64,000 nt of DNA from the NCBI RefSeq assembly GCF_003426735.1, contig NZ_QVON01000002.1, forward strand, positions 496,001-560,000, written 5' to 3'. Each line of letters begins with the position of its first letter. Within the stretch, counting starts at the first letter, position 1. The position numbers and the translations under genes were made by a program. The notes below the pieces were generated by a model, which was given only the letters and a program-made list of their open reading frames with translations, was not told the DNA's origin and did no database searches. Below, in pieces: positions 45,159 through 56,100 of this stretch. Source of the stretch: Arenibacter sp. P308M17. Its GTDB lineage: Bacteria; Bacteroidota; Bacteroidia; Flavobacteriales; Flavobacteriaceae.

Positions 45159-46457
45159 TTACCCCTTATTGTTCGCAACTTCTTCGGCGTTTAAAGGCTG
45201 TAGGTAATTTTCTATAAGCCATTGTCCAATTTTATCGCCCATTTTCTGCCCGGCTTCGCAAGCAAAGCGAAAATGGATCCCTGCCTGTACCCTGGAATCG
45301 GCATTTTCATCCGCGGCCTGTTTTACGCTGGAAAAGCTTCTGGTACTATTGGTCGGTACCGTCGTAGGCGAAGCCATGGTAAAGGAAGTGTTGTCCCCAA
45401 CAATATTGGCTATAACAGTAGCAGCTGCATTGCCCAATGCACTATGGGTAGAAGGATAATCCTGCACCGGGGGCGTTGGCATTTCAGCGTCCCATTCCAG
45501 ATCTCCAATGGTATTTGGATTGCCGTCCTGATCCGCAAAACGTATAGCCGTGTAGGGTCTCCATAAGTTGTAATGGAACTTGGAATCCCATCCCGCAATA
45601 TAGGCATCTGCCATGGCCATATCTACCAAAGCGAAGAGTCTGGCGGTATCCCATAGATCCATTTTTTTGTCCATGGCAATGGTTTGCGCTACCCGGTTCC
45701 ATCCTGCTTCTGAAAATTCATACCAGAATTGCGCATAGAAGGTCTGTTCGGCCGTGCGTACGGTACTCCCCTTCTTCCCTAGGCTTTTTACTTCATTGAA
45801 GTCTGCTGTATATGCCTCACTTTCCAGCGTCGGCGGCGTCACGGAACGGAACTGATCATTCTTTTGCAGGCCGAATGCCTTCATATCCGCCCAAAACGGT
45901 GCGAATACAAAATCGAAAGGGGGTACTACCTGGTAAACACCCGGAGTATTGCTTCCGGCAATAGGAGTGATCGGGTTTCCGGAAGATCCATCGTTGGCGC
46001 GGATAGCGAGAATAGACTGCCCCGCCAATTGGCCCAATACCAATCCTTTTTCCTTTGCTTTCCCTTCCGGAATACCGGAAAGCGTAAGGGTTAACGCAGT
46101 GTCCAGAAAAACCTTTTGATCGGGGATTTCATGAACCAAAACTTCATAAGCTGCTGCGGCCGCAGCTGCTGTTGGATCTGCACCGGCATCTTTTCCGGTA
46201 AAAGCGTAGGTGGCATATTTGGGATAAATAGCGTTTAAAGCATCATGCATGGCAAGATGCACCATCGCATTGATCCGTGAAGCCATCACTGAATTCTGGT
46301 ACAGTTCCCCTCCGAAGGCCCGATAGGCAACATCGTTCCATTCCAGAATCACCTTGTTGGAAAGGGTTCCTACTTCAGGCACTGTGTCCTGACCATTACT
46401 ACAACCTGTTGCATGCAGACAGGTTAAAACCACCATTGTAAACATCATTTTTTTCAT
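45159..46457 (-). CDS. Vanadium haloperoxidase/PAP2-type lipoprotein
   Basis: 432 residues from the internal ATG at 46457 (MKKMMFTMVVL); eight more residues are open upstream to 46481. Lipobox HATGC. Family motifs: KFHYNLWRPYTAIR (KX6RP), YPSTHSALGNAAATV (PSxH) and AGIHFRFACEAG (His). These hold vanadate or phosphate. In bacteria such proteins are acid phosphatases or vanadium-dependent halide peroxidases, and the sequence alone does not separate these. Terminator at 45100. It lies 69 bp behind the TPR regulator gene, likely in one operon. Confidence 0.82.
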   Translation of the reverse strand: MKKMMFTMVVLTCLHATGCSNGQDTVPEVGTLSNKVILEWNDVAYRAFGGELYQNSVMASRINAMVHLAMHDALNAIYPKYATYAFTGKDAGADPTAAAAAAAYEVLVHEIPDQKVFLDTALTLTLSGIPEGKAKEKGLVLGQLAGQSILAIRANDGSSGNPITPIAGSNTPGVYQVVPPFDFVFAPFWADMKAFGLQKNDQFRSVTPPTLESEAYTADFNEVKSLGKKGSTVRTAEQTFYAQFWYEFSEAGWNRVAQTIAMDKKMDLWDTARLFALVDMAMADAYIAGWDSKFHYNLWRPYTAIRFADQDGNPNTIGDLEWDAEMPTPPVQDYPSTHSALGNAAATVIANIVGDNTSFTMASPTTVPTNSTRSFSSVKQAADENADSRVQAGIHFRFACEAGQKMGDKIGQWLIENYLQPLNAEEVANNKG

Positions 46458-46526
46458 TATACATTTTATTTTTAAGTACAATGATATAGACGTAAGTATG
46501 TGCCTTACAATGTGAGGGAAGCTAAT

Positions 46527-48299
46527 TTAAGAGGTAGCCCAGAGCATCTCCCGGTCGGGCTTATAGGAACAGAAGGTCCCGGTTTTGATAGCATTGGAAA
46601 GATGTGCGCCCATAAAGGGATGGTAGAGTTCTATTTTGGCAATGGCGTTGCGGATACGCCAGGTGACCGCAGAGCGTGCTTTTTCCACCACATTGCCGGT
46701 TTCCCTGATCCTGCCTTTTAATCCTAAGGACTGGGATAAATGTTCTATCATCATGTCGTATTCTTCATGCAGCGTTTTCAGGTTGCCATAATCGCTCTGC
46801 ATTTCGGCTTCTTCAATAGCGCTCTGCAGCTCCAGAATCTTTTTTTGATATTCCCTACGGGACTTTTCATCGATCATTTTTTCTCCCTTTTCTTCCAGCA
46901 AACTCCCCATCAATTCGGCACAGTGAAAAACCTGTCCGGGCTGCATCAGCAATTTTTGAAGATCATAAAACCCTTTTACTTCCGGGGTCTGTATAAGGGA
47001 ACCATCAAAGGAAAATTTCCAAACCCCACCCTCTTTCACAAAACAGTTTGCCGTAAGCCCTTTTTCTTTTGCAGGCATTTTTTTAATCGGAGCGTGTTGA
47101 AAACTTCCTTTGCTAATATATTTTAGAAAATCCTCCAAATGCGATACTTGGCGATGGGGATTGAGTTTAAAGATCCAATCGATAGCCTCCTGAGGGTCAA
47201 AATCCTTTCCTTTGGCGATAAGTGTGCGGTACGTATCCAAATAGGAATTCCAATAAGTCTGCATTAGTTCGTATTGGCCCAGGTGATAATAGATCGCGGC
47301 ACAATACGCATCCGTATCCGCAATTTTTTCAGTCCCATTTGGCTTATGCTTTATGAATGCTACCGCTTTTTCGTATTCCCCCAACTCAAAATAGATAAAC
47401 CCTCCAATACGTAGTTGGTAGTTTGCATTAAACGGATTTAACTCCAAACTTCGTTCAAATAACTTGAGGGCCTCTTTGCCCAATCCCAGATAGACAATGT
47501 ATAGCGCAATGGGTAGCAAAGTATCCGGGTCATTGGAGTTAAGGAGTAAGGATTTCCGAAAGTAGTATTCGGCGGTATCGTAAGAACCATCATATAAAAA
47601 AATCCTTCCCAGCACCATGGTAATGATATGATTCTGATCATCTAGCTCAATCGCCCGCTGCGCCCATTCAAAAGCCCCCGATTTATTAACTTCCCAACGG
47701 TGCCATAGCTGACAGGTCCATTCGTTAAAATAGGAGAGCGACATCCCGGTGCAGGCCAAAGCATAATCCGGTTGTATTGCCAAAGCCTTTTCAAAATGCT
47801 CCCTAGCCAACACGTCGGCCTCCAAAGACCCCTTCTTTAGCTCCTCCATCCCGTAAAGCCAATGTTCATAAGCAGTAAAGTCCACTTTGGGACTTTGCCT
47901 TAATTCGGATAAAAGGTCATAGTCGATTTGTTGCTGAAGTACGGCGACAACACTCTTTAGCAGGTCGTCATGAATTTCGTTAAGCTCTTTAAGTTTCCCT
48001 TCAAACCGGTATCCCCAGACCAAATGCCGTGTTTCCACATTATACAGTTGGACATTGAGATGAACAATATCGTTGTTGCATCGAAAATCCCCCTGTACAA
48101 AATAGCCGTCCTTTAAGATTTTTAGAATTTGCTCGATAGAAATATCATTCGAAAACTTAAAAACCCGAAACTGACGAAAGCGGGAAAGTCCGGTAATAAG
48201 GTCCGCACTAAAAGAGCGACAGAAAATACCCAATTCCTTTTGAAAGGATAGGTCCTCGAAAGGCAGGACTGCCAAGTTTATAGTGCTGGATGGCTTCAT
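46527..48299 (-). CDS. TolB-N/TPR protein with a KARSAVTWRIRNAI C-terminal domain
   Basis: 590 residues. The N-terminus LAVLPFEDLS belongs to TolB-N/FlgO-like domains found ahead of TPR arrays in cyclase-class regulators (about 5-105). TPR-like helix pairs run about 145-340. The C-terminal 110 residues hold a helical coil (RREYQKKILELQSAIEEAE) and then KARSAVTWRIRNAIAKIE with GAHLSNAIKTGTFCSY, a string I associate with C-terminal domains of TPR/ATPase regulators of actinobacteria and cyanobacteria. No kinase or cyclase core is present. Cytoplasmic; likely a sensor-type regulator of the downstream haloperoxidase-like gene. Confidence 0.68.
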   Translation of the reverse strand: MKPSSTINLAVLPFEDLSFQKELGIFCRSFSADLITGLSRFRQFRVFKFSNDISIEQILKILKDGYFVQGDFRCNNDIVHLNVQLYNVETRHLVWGYRFEGKLKELNEIHDDLLKSVVAVLQQQIDYDLLSELRQSPKVDFTAYEHWLYGMEELKKGSLEADVLAREHFEKALAIQPDYALACTGMSLSYFNEWTCQLWHRWEVNKSGAFEWAQRAIELDDQNHIITMVLGRIFLYDGSYDTAEYYFRKSLLLNSNDPDTLLPIALYIVYLGLGKEALKLFERSLELNPFNANYQLRIGGFIYFELGEYEKAVAFIKHKPNGTEKIADTDAYCAAIYYHLGQYELMQTYWNSYLDTYRTLIAKGKDFDPQEAIDWIFKLNPHRQVSHLEDFLKYISKGSFQHAPIKKMPAKEKGLTANCFVKEGGVWKFSFDGSLIQTPEVKGFYDLQKLLMQPGQVFHCAELMGSLLEEKGEKMIDEKSRREYQKKILELQSAIEEAEMQSDYGNLKTLHEEYDMMIEHLSQSLGLKGRIRETGNVVEKARSAVTWRIRNAIAKIELYHPFMGAHLSNAIKTGTFCSYKPDREMLWATS

Positions 48300-48710
48300 A
48301 CGGAGATAAAGAAATCAGACAAAAATAAGGACTATCCCATAAAGTGTGTAAATAGCTGCCCCTTTTTTTAAATAATTTAAAATTCTTGTCTAAAAATCAT
48401 TCCATATACATTTATATTAGCTTCAACAAAGTAAGGAATCCAAGAACCTTAAATGAAGTTTAGCCCTCGCCTAATCTCCTTCTTCGATTTATTCTTAGCC
48501 AGTTATTTTAAAACAAGGAATTCATGCAGCTCACGAAAAAGTTCGGTGCCACTCCCCTCCTATCCTTCGGCAAGCTCAGGGACCATTGTCGGCTCCTACA
48601 ATAAGCCCGCCCGAAATGGATACGCTCGGGCACATGGTTTAGCCAGTGGCTTAAGCATTAATCAAGAGAGTTGGCACACTGGCGAAATAGCACGATAAGA
48701 TGTAGTAGTT
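48300..48710. other. Spacer with generic repeat
   Basis: About 410 bp with CCTTCGGCAAGCTCAGGGACC-like repeat at about 48555 and no gene. The end near 48700 abuts the CBM9 gene stop. Confidence 0.4.
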
Positions 48711-49640
48711 TTATTTTTTTTCTGTTTCCTTTTTTATAAGGGAAACATCCTTCTGTGAAAAGTGGATATACGTAAAGCATTCGGGAACATGGGAATCCCA
48801 AACACCATGGGGACTCCATGCCCATCCCCCACTATCTTTGGACGGAGTAGCCTCTTTGTACTGATTGAACCGTGAGAAATCCATGCGCCAGATATCCTCA
48901 TCCTTGGGCGGTAAGCTCCTGTTGTCCCCCAAAGCCAATGCCGACATGCCAGACCACGGAATGGCCAATTCTACGGTCCATCCCCGGTCCCTATCTCTAT
49001 CGTCATTTATAGTTCCATCTACATATACAGCACTTCTCAATCCCGGGAAGTCCCAATTCCAATACCCTATCCGGCCTCCTCGCGGATGAGGTTGATAGCC
49101 AACTCCCGAAAAGGGTTTCCTCCCTGGCTGGTCCTTACCAAATTCAGGGATGGCATCATAGACTCCGTTTTTATAGGAATCCGAATCTTCCCAAATAAAG
49201 AAAACCTCATAGATGGTTCCAAAAGAATTGATCTCAAATTCGTAATACCCATCCTTTCCTGCAATGAAAAGCTCTACATCATTATCCTTATAAATCAAGG
49301 CATCGCGTTCTGTGAGGGTAGCCTGAACATTGGGTTCTTCTATCCAATAGGCAACATATAAATATTCATTGTCCCACAGTACCGCAGCCCTTGTATCATG
49401 GATGGTCTTATCCCCAGAAATCAAATCCCTGAACCTGGGTGACGTTGGGGCCGTCTGCCAGACCAAATCATCTAACCGACCATCAATTTGTGGTGGGCTA
49501 CTCACCATGTAGGCATTGTAGTGGGGTATATCCTCCTCTGTACAGGGTGGGTATTGGACTGCATCCCCAGAAGTCACCTGGGCGGATAACTGAATACTAT
49601 AAAAAATACATAATGCCGATAGAAGAATGAGTTTGTTCAT
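48711..49640 (-). CDS. Secreted CBM9-like carbohydrate-binding protein
   Basis: 309 residues with signal peptide LILLSALCIFYSIQLSAQ. Residues about 50-300 match carbohydrate-binding family 9/DOMON-like beta sandwiches: PPQIDGRLDDLVWQTAPTSPRF, VLWDNEYLYVAYWIEEP, DNDVELFIAGKDGYYEFEINSFGTIYEV and RGWTVELAIPWSGM. No catalytic module is attached. Probably an accessory glycan-binding protein; the enzyme it helps is not certain, although the 734-residue protein next to it is a candidate. Confidence 0.82.
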   Translation of the reverse strand: MNKLILLSALCIFYSIQLSAQVTSGDAVQYPPCTEEDIPHYNAYMVSSPPQIDGRLDDLVWQTAPTSPRFRDLISGDKTIHDTRAAVLWDNEYLYVAYWIEEPNVQATLTERDALIYKDNDVELFIAGKDGYYEFEINSFGTIYEVFFIWEDSDSYKNGVYDAIPEFGKDQPGRKPFSGVGYQPHPRGGRIGYWNWDFPGLRSAVYVDGTINDDRDRDRGWTVELAIPWSGMSALALGDNRSLPPKDEDIWRMDFSRFNQYKEATPSKDSGGWAWSPHGVWDSHVPECFTYIHFSQKDVSLIKKETEKK

Positions 49641-49806
49641 GATATTTTTTTAACTTATAAAGAACATAGTAATATTACGATTTATATTCAACATTAGGAC
49701 TTGTTATCGGCAGTAACAGTTGCCAGTTGGCAGGTTAAAAGTTCCCTCTCAATTCCCAATACTAAATACTCAATTCTAATATACAACATCTTACAGTATA
49801 ATTCCC

Positions 49807-52011
49807 TTACTCCCCCTGCGGTGCACTAATGGCATCCACATACCGGCCTGCCCAATAGGGCAAGAGATAGATATAGGGGGCATATTCCCGTTTGCCATCG
49901 CTACCGCCATTGTTCCTATAGGCCCCATTATGCAAATGCAGTGTCCGCTCATCGCCGGGCAACACTTCGGTATAGGTCTGGCTTCGGAAATTGGGGGCTA
50001 TTTTGGTCAGGTCCTTTCTGTGGTCATTGTCAATTTTCCAATCGATAAGATCCATAGGAAATTCCCGCAACCACCAGGCAGATTCCTCACTATCTATATT
50101 TTTTCCGCCGGAAAGTGCAAAGAGATAGTTCCACAAGGGATTTTTTTCCGAACGTTCCACTTCCCAATGGCTTTTGGCCGCATTAAAATGGGCTTCCCTT
50201 TGTTCCTCCGAAAAGGAATAATTAACAAATCCGGGAATGGTTAGGAAATACATTTCATCATCGGAATGGTTCCATTTATTGCTCAGGTCCTCCCCTTCCA
50301 CAAACCCGATGACCGAGGCCGGGCGGTTGGCATTTTCATCATAGCCATATTTTTTAATCAGCTTTTCGGCCCCCTTCTTATATTTTTTGTCCTTGGTAAA
50401 ATGATAGGCCGTTTGCAGGAAAGATAGAATAAGGGTGGAATTTAATCTGCGATCCCCCACGTTGATAGGGAAACTATTCACATATTCCGGATTCCATTTT
50501 CCCCATGCGGTAGGCTTTCCGTTCCAGTCCATCAGGTACCAATCGTTATCCATAATATGGTCCATCTCTATTTTTATTTGATGAATGGCCCTATCCCTCC
50601 ATTCCTTGTCGGGTGCCAATTCGGCAAAAAGCGCATACACGAAAAAATGGCCACAGGATTCATCGCTGCTGGTGGTGGACTTCCAGCGCCACAGTTCATC
50701 CTCCGACAACTGCCAGATCCGTCCGTTTTCTTTTTCCCATTGCAATCTCCACTCTTCGGAAAATCCGTTGGCGTGCAGCCCCACCTCATAACCATCCCTT
50801 TCAAAAGACCTTGCCGGAAAGCCTTTTAAATTGGGAAGTGCCGTTAACCGCTCCATGGCATCAAAGGCTTCGTAGGCGTTTTGCTTGGCATCGTCCGACT
50901 TGGTTACGGCATATCTGAACAACTCCCCTGCCAGGTACATGGAAGTCCATAGTCCATCATTATCCGTATCGTGAAAATAGCCCGTGGAAAGATCGCCAGG
51001 GGTTCTCATGGCCAGATCGGAGGTAAAACCGTAGCGAATATGCCGCAACCGCTGAATTTCCTGAAAATATTCCGCCTTTTGCGCCAGGGTCATAGGTACG
51101 AAGTTGATTTTGCCCATCCCTTTTTGGGTCAGGATCAGCACACTACCGTCCGGTCCCTCGGCCAGGTCCACCACCTGATCGTCTATCAACCATCGTTTTG
51201 AGGCGTAATAATCGTATTTGCCATCCTCTCTTAGCTTAAAAGCCCCTTTGGTGGACCCGAACCATAGGCTGGCCCGGATATTCCTTACGCAAGTAATTGC
51301 TGTCCAAGGCAGTTTTTGGTCCAATTGTTTTAAGGCAAATGTTTTGCGGTCCAAATACTGTATGCCATTGTTGGTACCCAAAACAATATGGTCTTTATAT
51401 AAAGCGAATGCCGTTAGATCGTTGCCGTTGAACACTTTTTTTGCCGACTTTGCACCGGCATCCACTTGGTAGAGGCCATCGGCCGTTAGGATTAAAAACT
51501 GCCCGGAATTGGGATCGTATTGCACGGATAAAGGATTTAGGCCATTGATGGAGGACCTCCACACTTCCTGGTTGTCCTTAAAAATAACAACATCGTTATC
51601 TCCTGCTACCAAGCTCAAAAAGCCGGGGCCGAAGCCCACCGCTTTTGGTGCCTCCAACTTGTGTTCAAAGTACAATTGGCCCGCCCAGGCATTGCTTAAT
51701 ACCGCCTTGTCCGTTAAATAAACAAATTGGTCCTGGTACTCGGTCAATGTTATAATGTCCATATCCAGCATGGGTCGATACTGCACATCCTGCCTAAGGT
51801 TTTTTTCATGTGGCAGCATCAGGCCTTGGTTGGTAAGTACTTTAATGGCCTTGTTCCTATCGCTGCCCACTTGAAGCAAAGCTACGTTCCCTGCTTCCTC
51901 CTGCAAGGTAAATTTCTCGGCACTATCCTGAAGAAACGGCTTATCGGCGACCGTTTGTGCCATAGTTACGAACCCCATTAGTAAACAAAAACCTAAGGAT
52001 AATTTTTTCAT
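49807..52011 (-). CDS. Secreted two-domain protein: propeller-like plus (alpha/alpha) barrel-like, function unknown
   Basis: 734 residues, signal peptide LSLGFCLLMGFVTMAQ. Residues about 30-330 show short repeated strands with G-x-[NT]-G and DG endings (ALYKDHIVLGTNNGI, RASLWFGSTKGAFKL, GPDGSVLILTQKG), as in two-component-sensor beta-propellers. Residues about 350-720 are rich in Trp/Tyr helices (FHDTDNDGLWTSMYLAGEL, DNDWYLMDWNGKPTAWGKW, NSTLILSFLQTAYHFT) and may be an (alpha/alpha)6 glycan-lyase or hydrolase-type barrel. No lyase signature seen. Flanked by a CBM9 gene. A perfect 20-bp palindrome sits just upstream of the ATG. Confidence 0.65.
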   Translation of the reverse strand: MKKLSLGFCLLMGFVTMAQTVADKPFLQDSAEKFTLQEEAGNVALLQVGSDRNKAIKVLTNQGLMLPHEKNLRQDVQYRPMLDMDIITLTEYQDQFVYLTDKAVLSNAWAGQLYFEHKLEAPKAVGFGPGFLSLVAGDNDVVIFKDNQEVWRSSINGLNPLSVQYDPNSGQFLILTADGLYQVDAGAKSAKKVFNGNDLTAFALYKDHIVLGTNNGIQYLDRKTFALKQLDQKLPWTAITCVRNIRASLWFGSTKGAFKLREDGKYDYYASKRWLIDDQVVDLAEGPDGSVLILTQKGMGKINFVPMTLAQKAEYFQEIQRLRHIRYGFTSDLAMRTPGDLSTGYFHDTDNDGLWTSMYLAGELFRYAVTKSDDAKQNAYEAFDAMERLTALPNLKGFPARSFERDGYEVGLHANGFSEEWRLQWEKENGRIWQLSEDELWRWKSTTSSDESCGHFFVYALFAELAPDKEWRDRAIHQIKIEMDHIMDNDWYLMDWNGKPTAWGKWNPEYVNSFPINVGDRRLNSTLILSFLQTAYHFTKDKKYKKGAEKLIKKYGYDENANRPASVIGFVEGEDLSNKWNHSDDEMYFLTIPGFVNYSFSEEQREAHFNAAKSHWEVERSEKNPLWNYLFALSGGKNIDSEESAWWLREFPMDLIDWKIDNDHRKDLTKIAPNFRSQTYTEVLPGDERTLHLHNGAYRNNGGSDGKREYAPYIYLLPYWAGRYVDAISAPQGE

Positions 52012-52015
52012 GCTG

Positions 52016-52035
52016 TATCGATTATATAATCGATA
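52016..52035. promoter_or_regulatory. 20-bp perfect palindrome ahead of the 734-aa gene
   Basis: TATCGATTATATAATCGATA reads the same on both strands and starts 4 bp upstream of the start codon (52009-52011). It could be a dimeric-repressor operator or an RNA hairpin over the initiation region. Confidence 0.6.
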
Positions 52036-52216
52036 AAAATAAAAGGATGTGGGCGAAACAATATCACTATTCTTGATGAATACCTATGGAATTTCAACCT
52101 ATGGCATTTTTATCATATAAACTACCCTGACGCAGAGCGTAGGAGGGATAAGAGACAAGACCGCTGATTTATAGAGTGATAGTTAAAGGTGTCAGTTATA
52201 AATTAAAGGTTTCCAT

Positions 52217-52382
52217 GGCGTCATTTCGAATGTATATGAGAAACCGAAGATTCAGCGAAGCTAAACCGAAGGTTCACGAATACCCCTAAAATAATATAGC
52301 ATGAGCTAAATCGCACATCTAGCTCCCAAACAGTATATGCGACTTCTCGTCGTCCCGAAAAGGGACTCTGTCGAAGTGACAA
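52217..52382. repeat. Flavobacterial intergenic repeat with GTCATTTCG ends
   Basis: GTCATTTCGAATGTATATGAG to GTCGAAGTGACAA: outer arms GTCATTTCG/CGAAGTGAC-like and an inner hairpin CGTCCCGAAAAGGGACTCTG. Also contains CGAAGGTTCACGAA shared with 42950. No gene in 52036-52462. Confidence 0.65.
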
Positions 52383-52462
52383 CCATTGCCGAATCCATAT
52401 CTTTAATATTCTTAATAAAGGACTGGACACAAGAACCGAGATACAAGAACAAAAATCTCCCT

Positions 52463-53158
52463 CTATTCGGTTGACATCGCACTAAATTCGGATATGGAAG
52501 AATTCCCGAAAGCGTCCTTGCTAACGACTTGAACGGTATAAAGCATATTTGGAGAAGTCGCTATGGGGTCCAGCGTTTCAACGCTTAAATCATTAAATTC
52601 CGCAAGGGTCTCTCCTTCCTCCTTCACCACTACATCATAGGTTAAAACATCACCATCCTCATCTTTTCCTACCCACGACACATTTAGATCGGTATTCGTA
52701 TCAAATACCAAGTTTATGTCGGCGGCATAGGGCACAAAATTGCCTATCGGAGTTCCTGGAGTAACAAAAGACATGGTATCACTATTGGTTTGTCCGTCAC
52801 TGTTTTTCGCGATCACATTCCAAGTAAATGCCTTCCCCCTATTCAATGAAACTTTGGCGTTCAAGGCATTGACAACATTCCTGGATACCTCGTTTCCACC
52901 TTCGTACACCACCAATTCATAATTCTGGGCATATTCCGCTTCCTGCCAGCTAAAGGAAATATTAACTTGGGCGTCGTTCCCCGAAACGGCTTCATAGTCG
53001 GAACAGGGCTCGCCATTTACAGGTAAAATTCCAATGGCTTTTGCAGGTGGGTTTACTTCATCTATTATTGGCTCTTTAGCACTATCACTGCCACCACTAC
53101 AGGAAAATAACAGGGAAGATAAAACTATAATCACGCTGGTTATAATTGATTTTGTCAT
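52463..53158 (-). CDS. Fibronectin-type III lipoprotein
   Basis: 231 residues. Lipobox FSC, Cys20. Two beta-sandwich units of Fn3 type (about 45-130 and 135-225): EAEYAQNYELVVYEGGNEV, FTWNVIAKNSDG, LTYDVVVKEEGETL and YTVQVVSKDAFGNS. Its ATG is 2 bp behind the stop of the BspA-type gene, so the two are one transcript; a surface lipoprotein that may bind or dock the larger secreted partner. Confidence 0.84.
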   Translation of the reverse strand: MTKSIITSVIIVLSSLLFSCSGGSDSAKEPIIDEVNPPAKAIGILPVNGEPCSDYEAVSGNDAQVNISFSWQEAEYAQNYELVVYEGGNEVSRNVVNALNAKVSLNRGKAFTWNVIAKNSDGQTNSDTMSFVTPGTPIGNFVPYAADINLVFDTNTDLNVSWVGKDEDGDVLTYDVVVKEEGETLAEFNDLSVETLDPIATSPNMLYTVQVVSKDAFGNSSISEFSAMSTE

Positions 53159-53160
53159 TT

Positions 53161-56100
53161 TTATTTTTTAATGATTTTTATTGATTCCTCTGTATTATCA
53201 GTTCTCATTTTAAGTATATACACCCCTGATTCCCAAGCAGAGATATCTAAAATATTTGCCTTCTGTTGGTAATCAATTACTTTAATCAACTTGCCTTCCA
53301 AGCTGAAAATCATCATATTAAACGGTTTATCATCACTTAAAAGATGAATGTTGTCCGAGGAGATCGTGGGAAAGACCTGTATGGCGTCTCCAATATAGAA
53401 ACTGTCAACAATGTGGCCTTGACAATCGCTCTCACCATAAATGGAAACATCTGTTTTACCGGATAGACCTTCTATAAATATGGATTGTTCGCCGGGATCG
53501 TCAAAAATGAAACTCGAAATCTGCCCGTTTACCAATACTTCATATTTTTCACTGCCCGAAACATTATAGGTAACCGTTCTTCCTTTCTGGTCCAGCGCAT
53601 CCCTTTTTCCACTTATTGGATTAAGCCCATTAATGGCAACCCCGTATGTCTGTTGAAAAAGTATTTCGGGAATAGCAATGGTAACAGTATAAGCGCCAAC
53701 AGGCAACTGATCCATTATAAAAGTTTCATAGGATGGAACGTTTTTGTATTGATTGGAAATTCCTTCGCCCGATATGGAGATATCCAGCAAATATTCCGTA
53801 TCGTCCATTGATATTTCAATACTCCCATCATTACCGCCCGTACAACTTGGCGTTAAGGCATACACCTTAATGCCGCCTGTAGGTACCATATCACAACCAT
53901 TAGTATTGACCGCTATTCCTGGCCGGGTATTTAAACAAAAATCATACTGGTCCAAAACCCCATCCAAGTCATTGTCTTCGTTACAGAGCGGAACCTTACC
54001 GCCATCCGTAATGATCCAACCATAATTATCAATAAGACTTTGCCTTGCTAATTCTCCATCGCAAAACTGGCTGTTATTCATAAATAACAAAACATTGCTT
54101 TGTAACGCCTGTAAATTGCTCCATCCTATAAGGGTTTTGTCATAGTTTTCCAAGGATAGTCCTCCTCCAGAGAAAAGGTAATCCATTGTTGTAACCATAC
54201 TCACATCCCATTTTCCTAAGTTCTGGTCAAAAGAGGCTGCCCCATTGAACATTCCACCGATAGAAGTCACATTGCCTATATTCCAATCGGAAATATCTTG
54301 ATTAAAAGAGGTAGCTTTTCCAAACATACCATTCATATCGGTAACATTTGATACATCCCATTGGTACAAGGGCTTGTTGAACGAAGTGGCCTCGACGAAC
54401 ATTATGGCCATTTGCGTTACGTTGGAAACATTCCAACTATTTAATGGTTGATTAAAACTGGTTGCCCTTTCAAACATTCCAGTCATATCTGTAACAGCAC
54501 TTACATCCCAACTCGAAATATCTTGATTAAACGCCTCTGCCCCTGCAAACATTACATTCATTGAAGTCACGCTTGAAACATCCCAATTTCCAATACCCTG
54601 GTTAAAGGAAGCTGCACCTGAAAACATAGCGCCCATATTTTGCACATTACCGACGTTCCATGAAGATATATCCTGGTTAAAGGAACTAGCCCCACCAAAC
54701 AGGGTATGCATGGATGTTAGATGATCAACTTTCCATTTCCCTAATGGCTGATTGAAGGATTTGGCTCCGAGAAACATACCGTCTATGAATTGCACCTTAC
54801 CAATATTCCAATTAGAGATATCACTGTTAAAACTAATTGCATTGGAAAACATGTGGGATAAATTGGTTGCATTGGATACGTCCCAACCGCTTATATCCTG
54901 ATTGAACAGGCTTGCCCCATCGAACATACTGCCGAAACTCAAAATAGTGCCGACCTTCCAAGCGGAGAAGGAGTCATTACCAACCAAGGCTTCACAAAAT
55001 CGGAACATTCCATTTGCAGAACCAACCTTTTCCAAATTTGGAATATCGGTAGCCAATACATCCAGATTAGAACAGTGTAGGAAAGCATTGTCCATGGAAG
55101 TCCATTCCCCTGAACCCCACTGGTCTATTGAAACAATTTTGTCCGAATCTTGGGTCGTCCCATAAAAATCATTAAAGTAAATTCTGGGAAATTTCCCGTA
55201 TACGGATACCGTATAGGTTCCGGGTGTGGCATATTGGTGGGTTATATTTCCCGTAATCCCTGTATCAGTATTGCCATCCCCCCAATCTACAGAGTAATCG
55301 TAGATTTCTCCTGGAACTGTAGGGATCCGTATTCTATCATCACTGGTAGCACCAGGGTTGTCCGTCTTCCATGTGGTTACAAAATGGCATTCGGTATTGG
55401 CCCCAGCATCGGAAATGGTCCAGCCATGGCTGTCAATAATTGATTGTCTGGCCTCTGTTGCTTTACAATATTGGCTGTTTTCCGCATCAAAATTCAGTCC
55501 ATTATTTAAAGATTGCTTGGACCAGCCAATTAGGGTATCGTCATAATTTTTTGTAGATAGAGCTGTTCCGTTAAACATTCCCGAAAGATTGTTCACCACC
55601 TCGATATGCCAATTGCCAAGGTTCTGGTTGAAGCTTCCAGAACCATAAAACATACTGGACATATCTGTCACTAAAGATACATCCCAATTGCCAATATCCT
55701 GATTGAATGCCGATGCATTTGCAAACATAGCATTCATCGTATTTACCATACCCACATTCCAAGAGCCGATATCCTGATTGAACAATAATGTCCCATAGAA
55801 CATATTTATCATCTGCGTCACTTGTGATACATTCCAACCCCCAATATCCTGATTGAATGCCAAAGCATTTTGAAACATACCGCTCATGTCTTTTACATCG
55901 GCAACATTCCAACTTCCAATATTACTATTAAATAGCTGAGCATCTGAGAACATGTATGACATACCATTAACGTTGCCCACATTCCAAGAACTAATATCCT
56001 GATTGAAGATAAAGCAATCAGCAAACAAGTCATTCATTTGCTCAATGGAAGATACCTCCCATGAGGCAAATGAGGAACTTCCCTTCAAGGAATAACACCC

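Noticed and set aside
55571-55912. 113-residue ORF rich in Cys and Gly inside the BspA gene
   Set aside because: Same strand as the real gene but in another frame; caused by the DUF285 repeat DNA.
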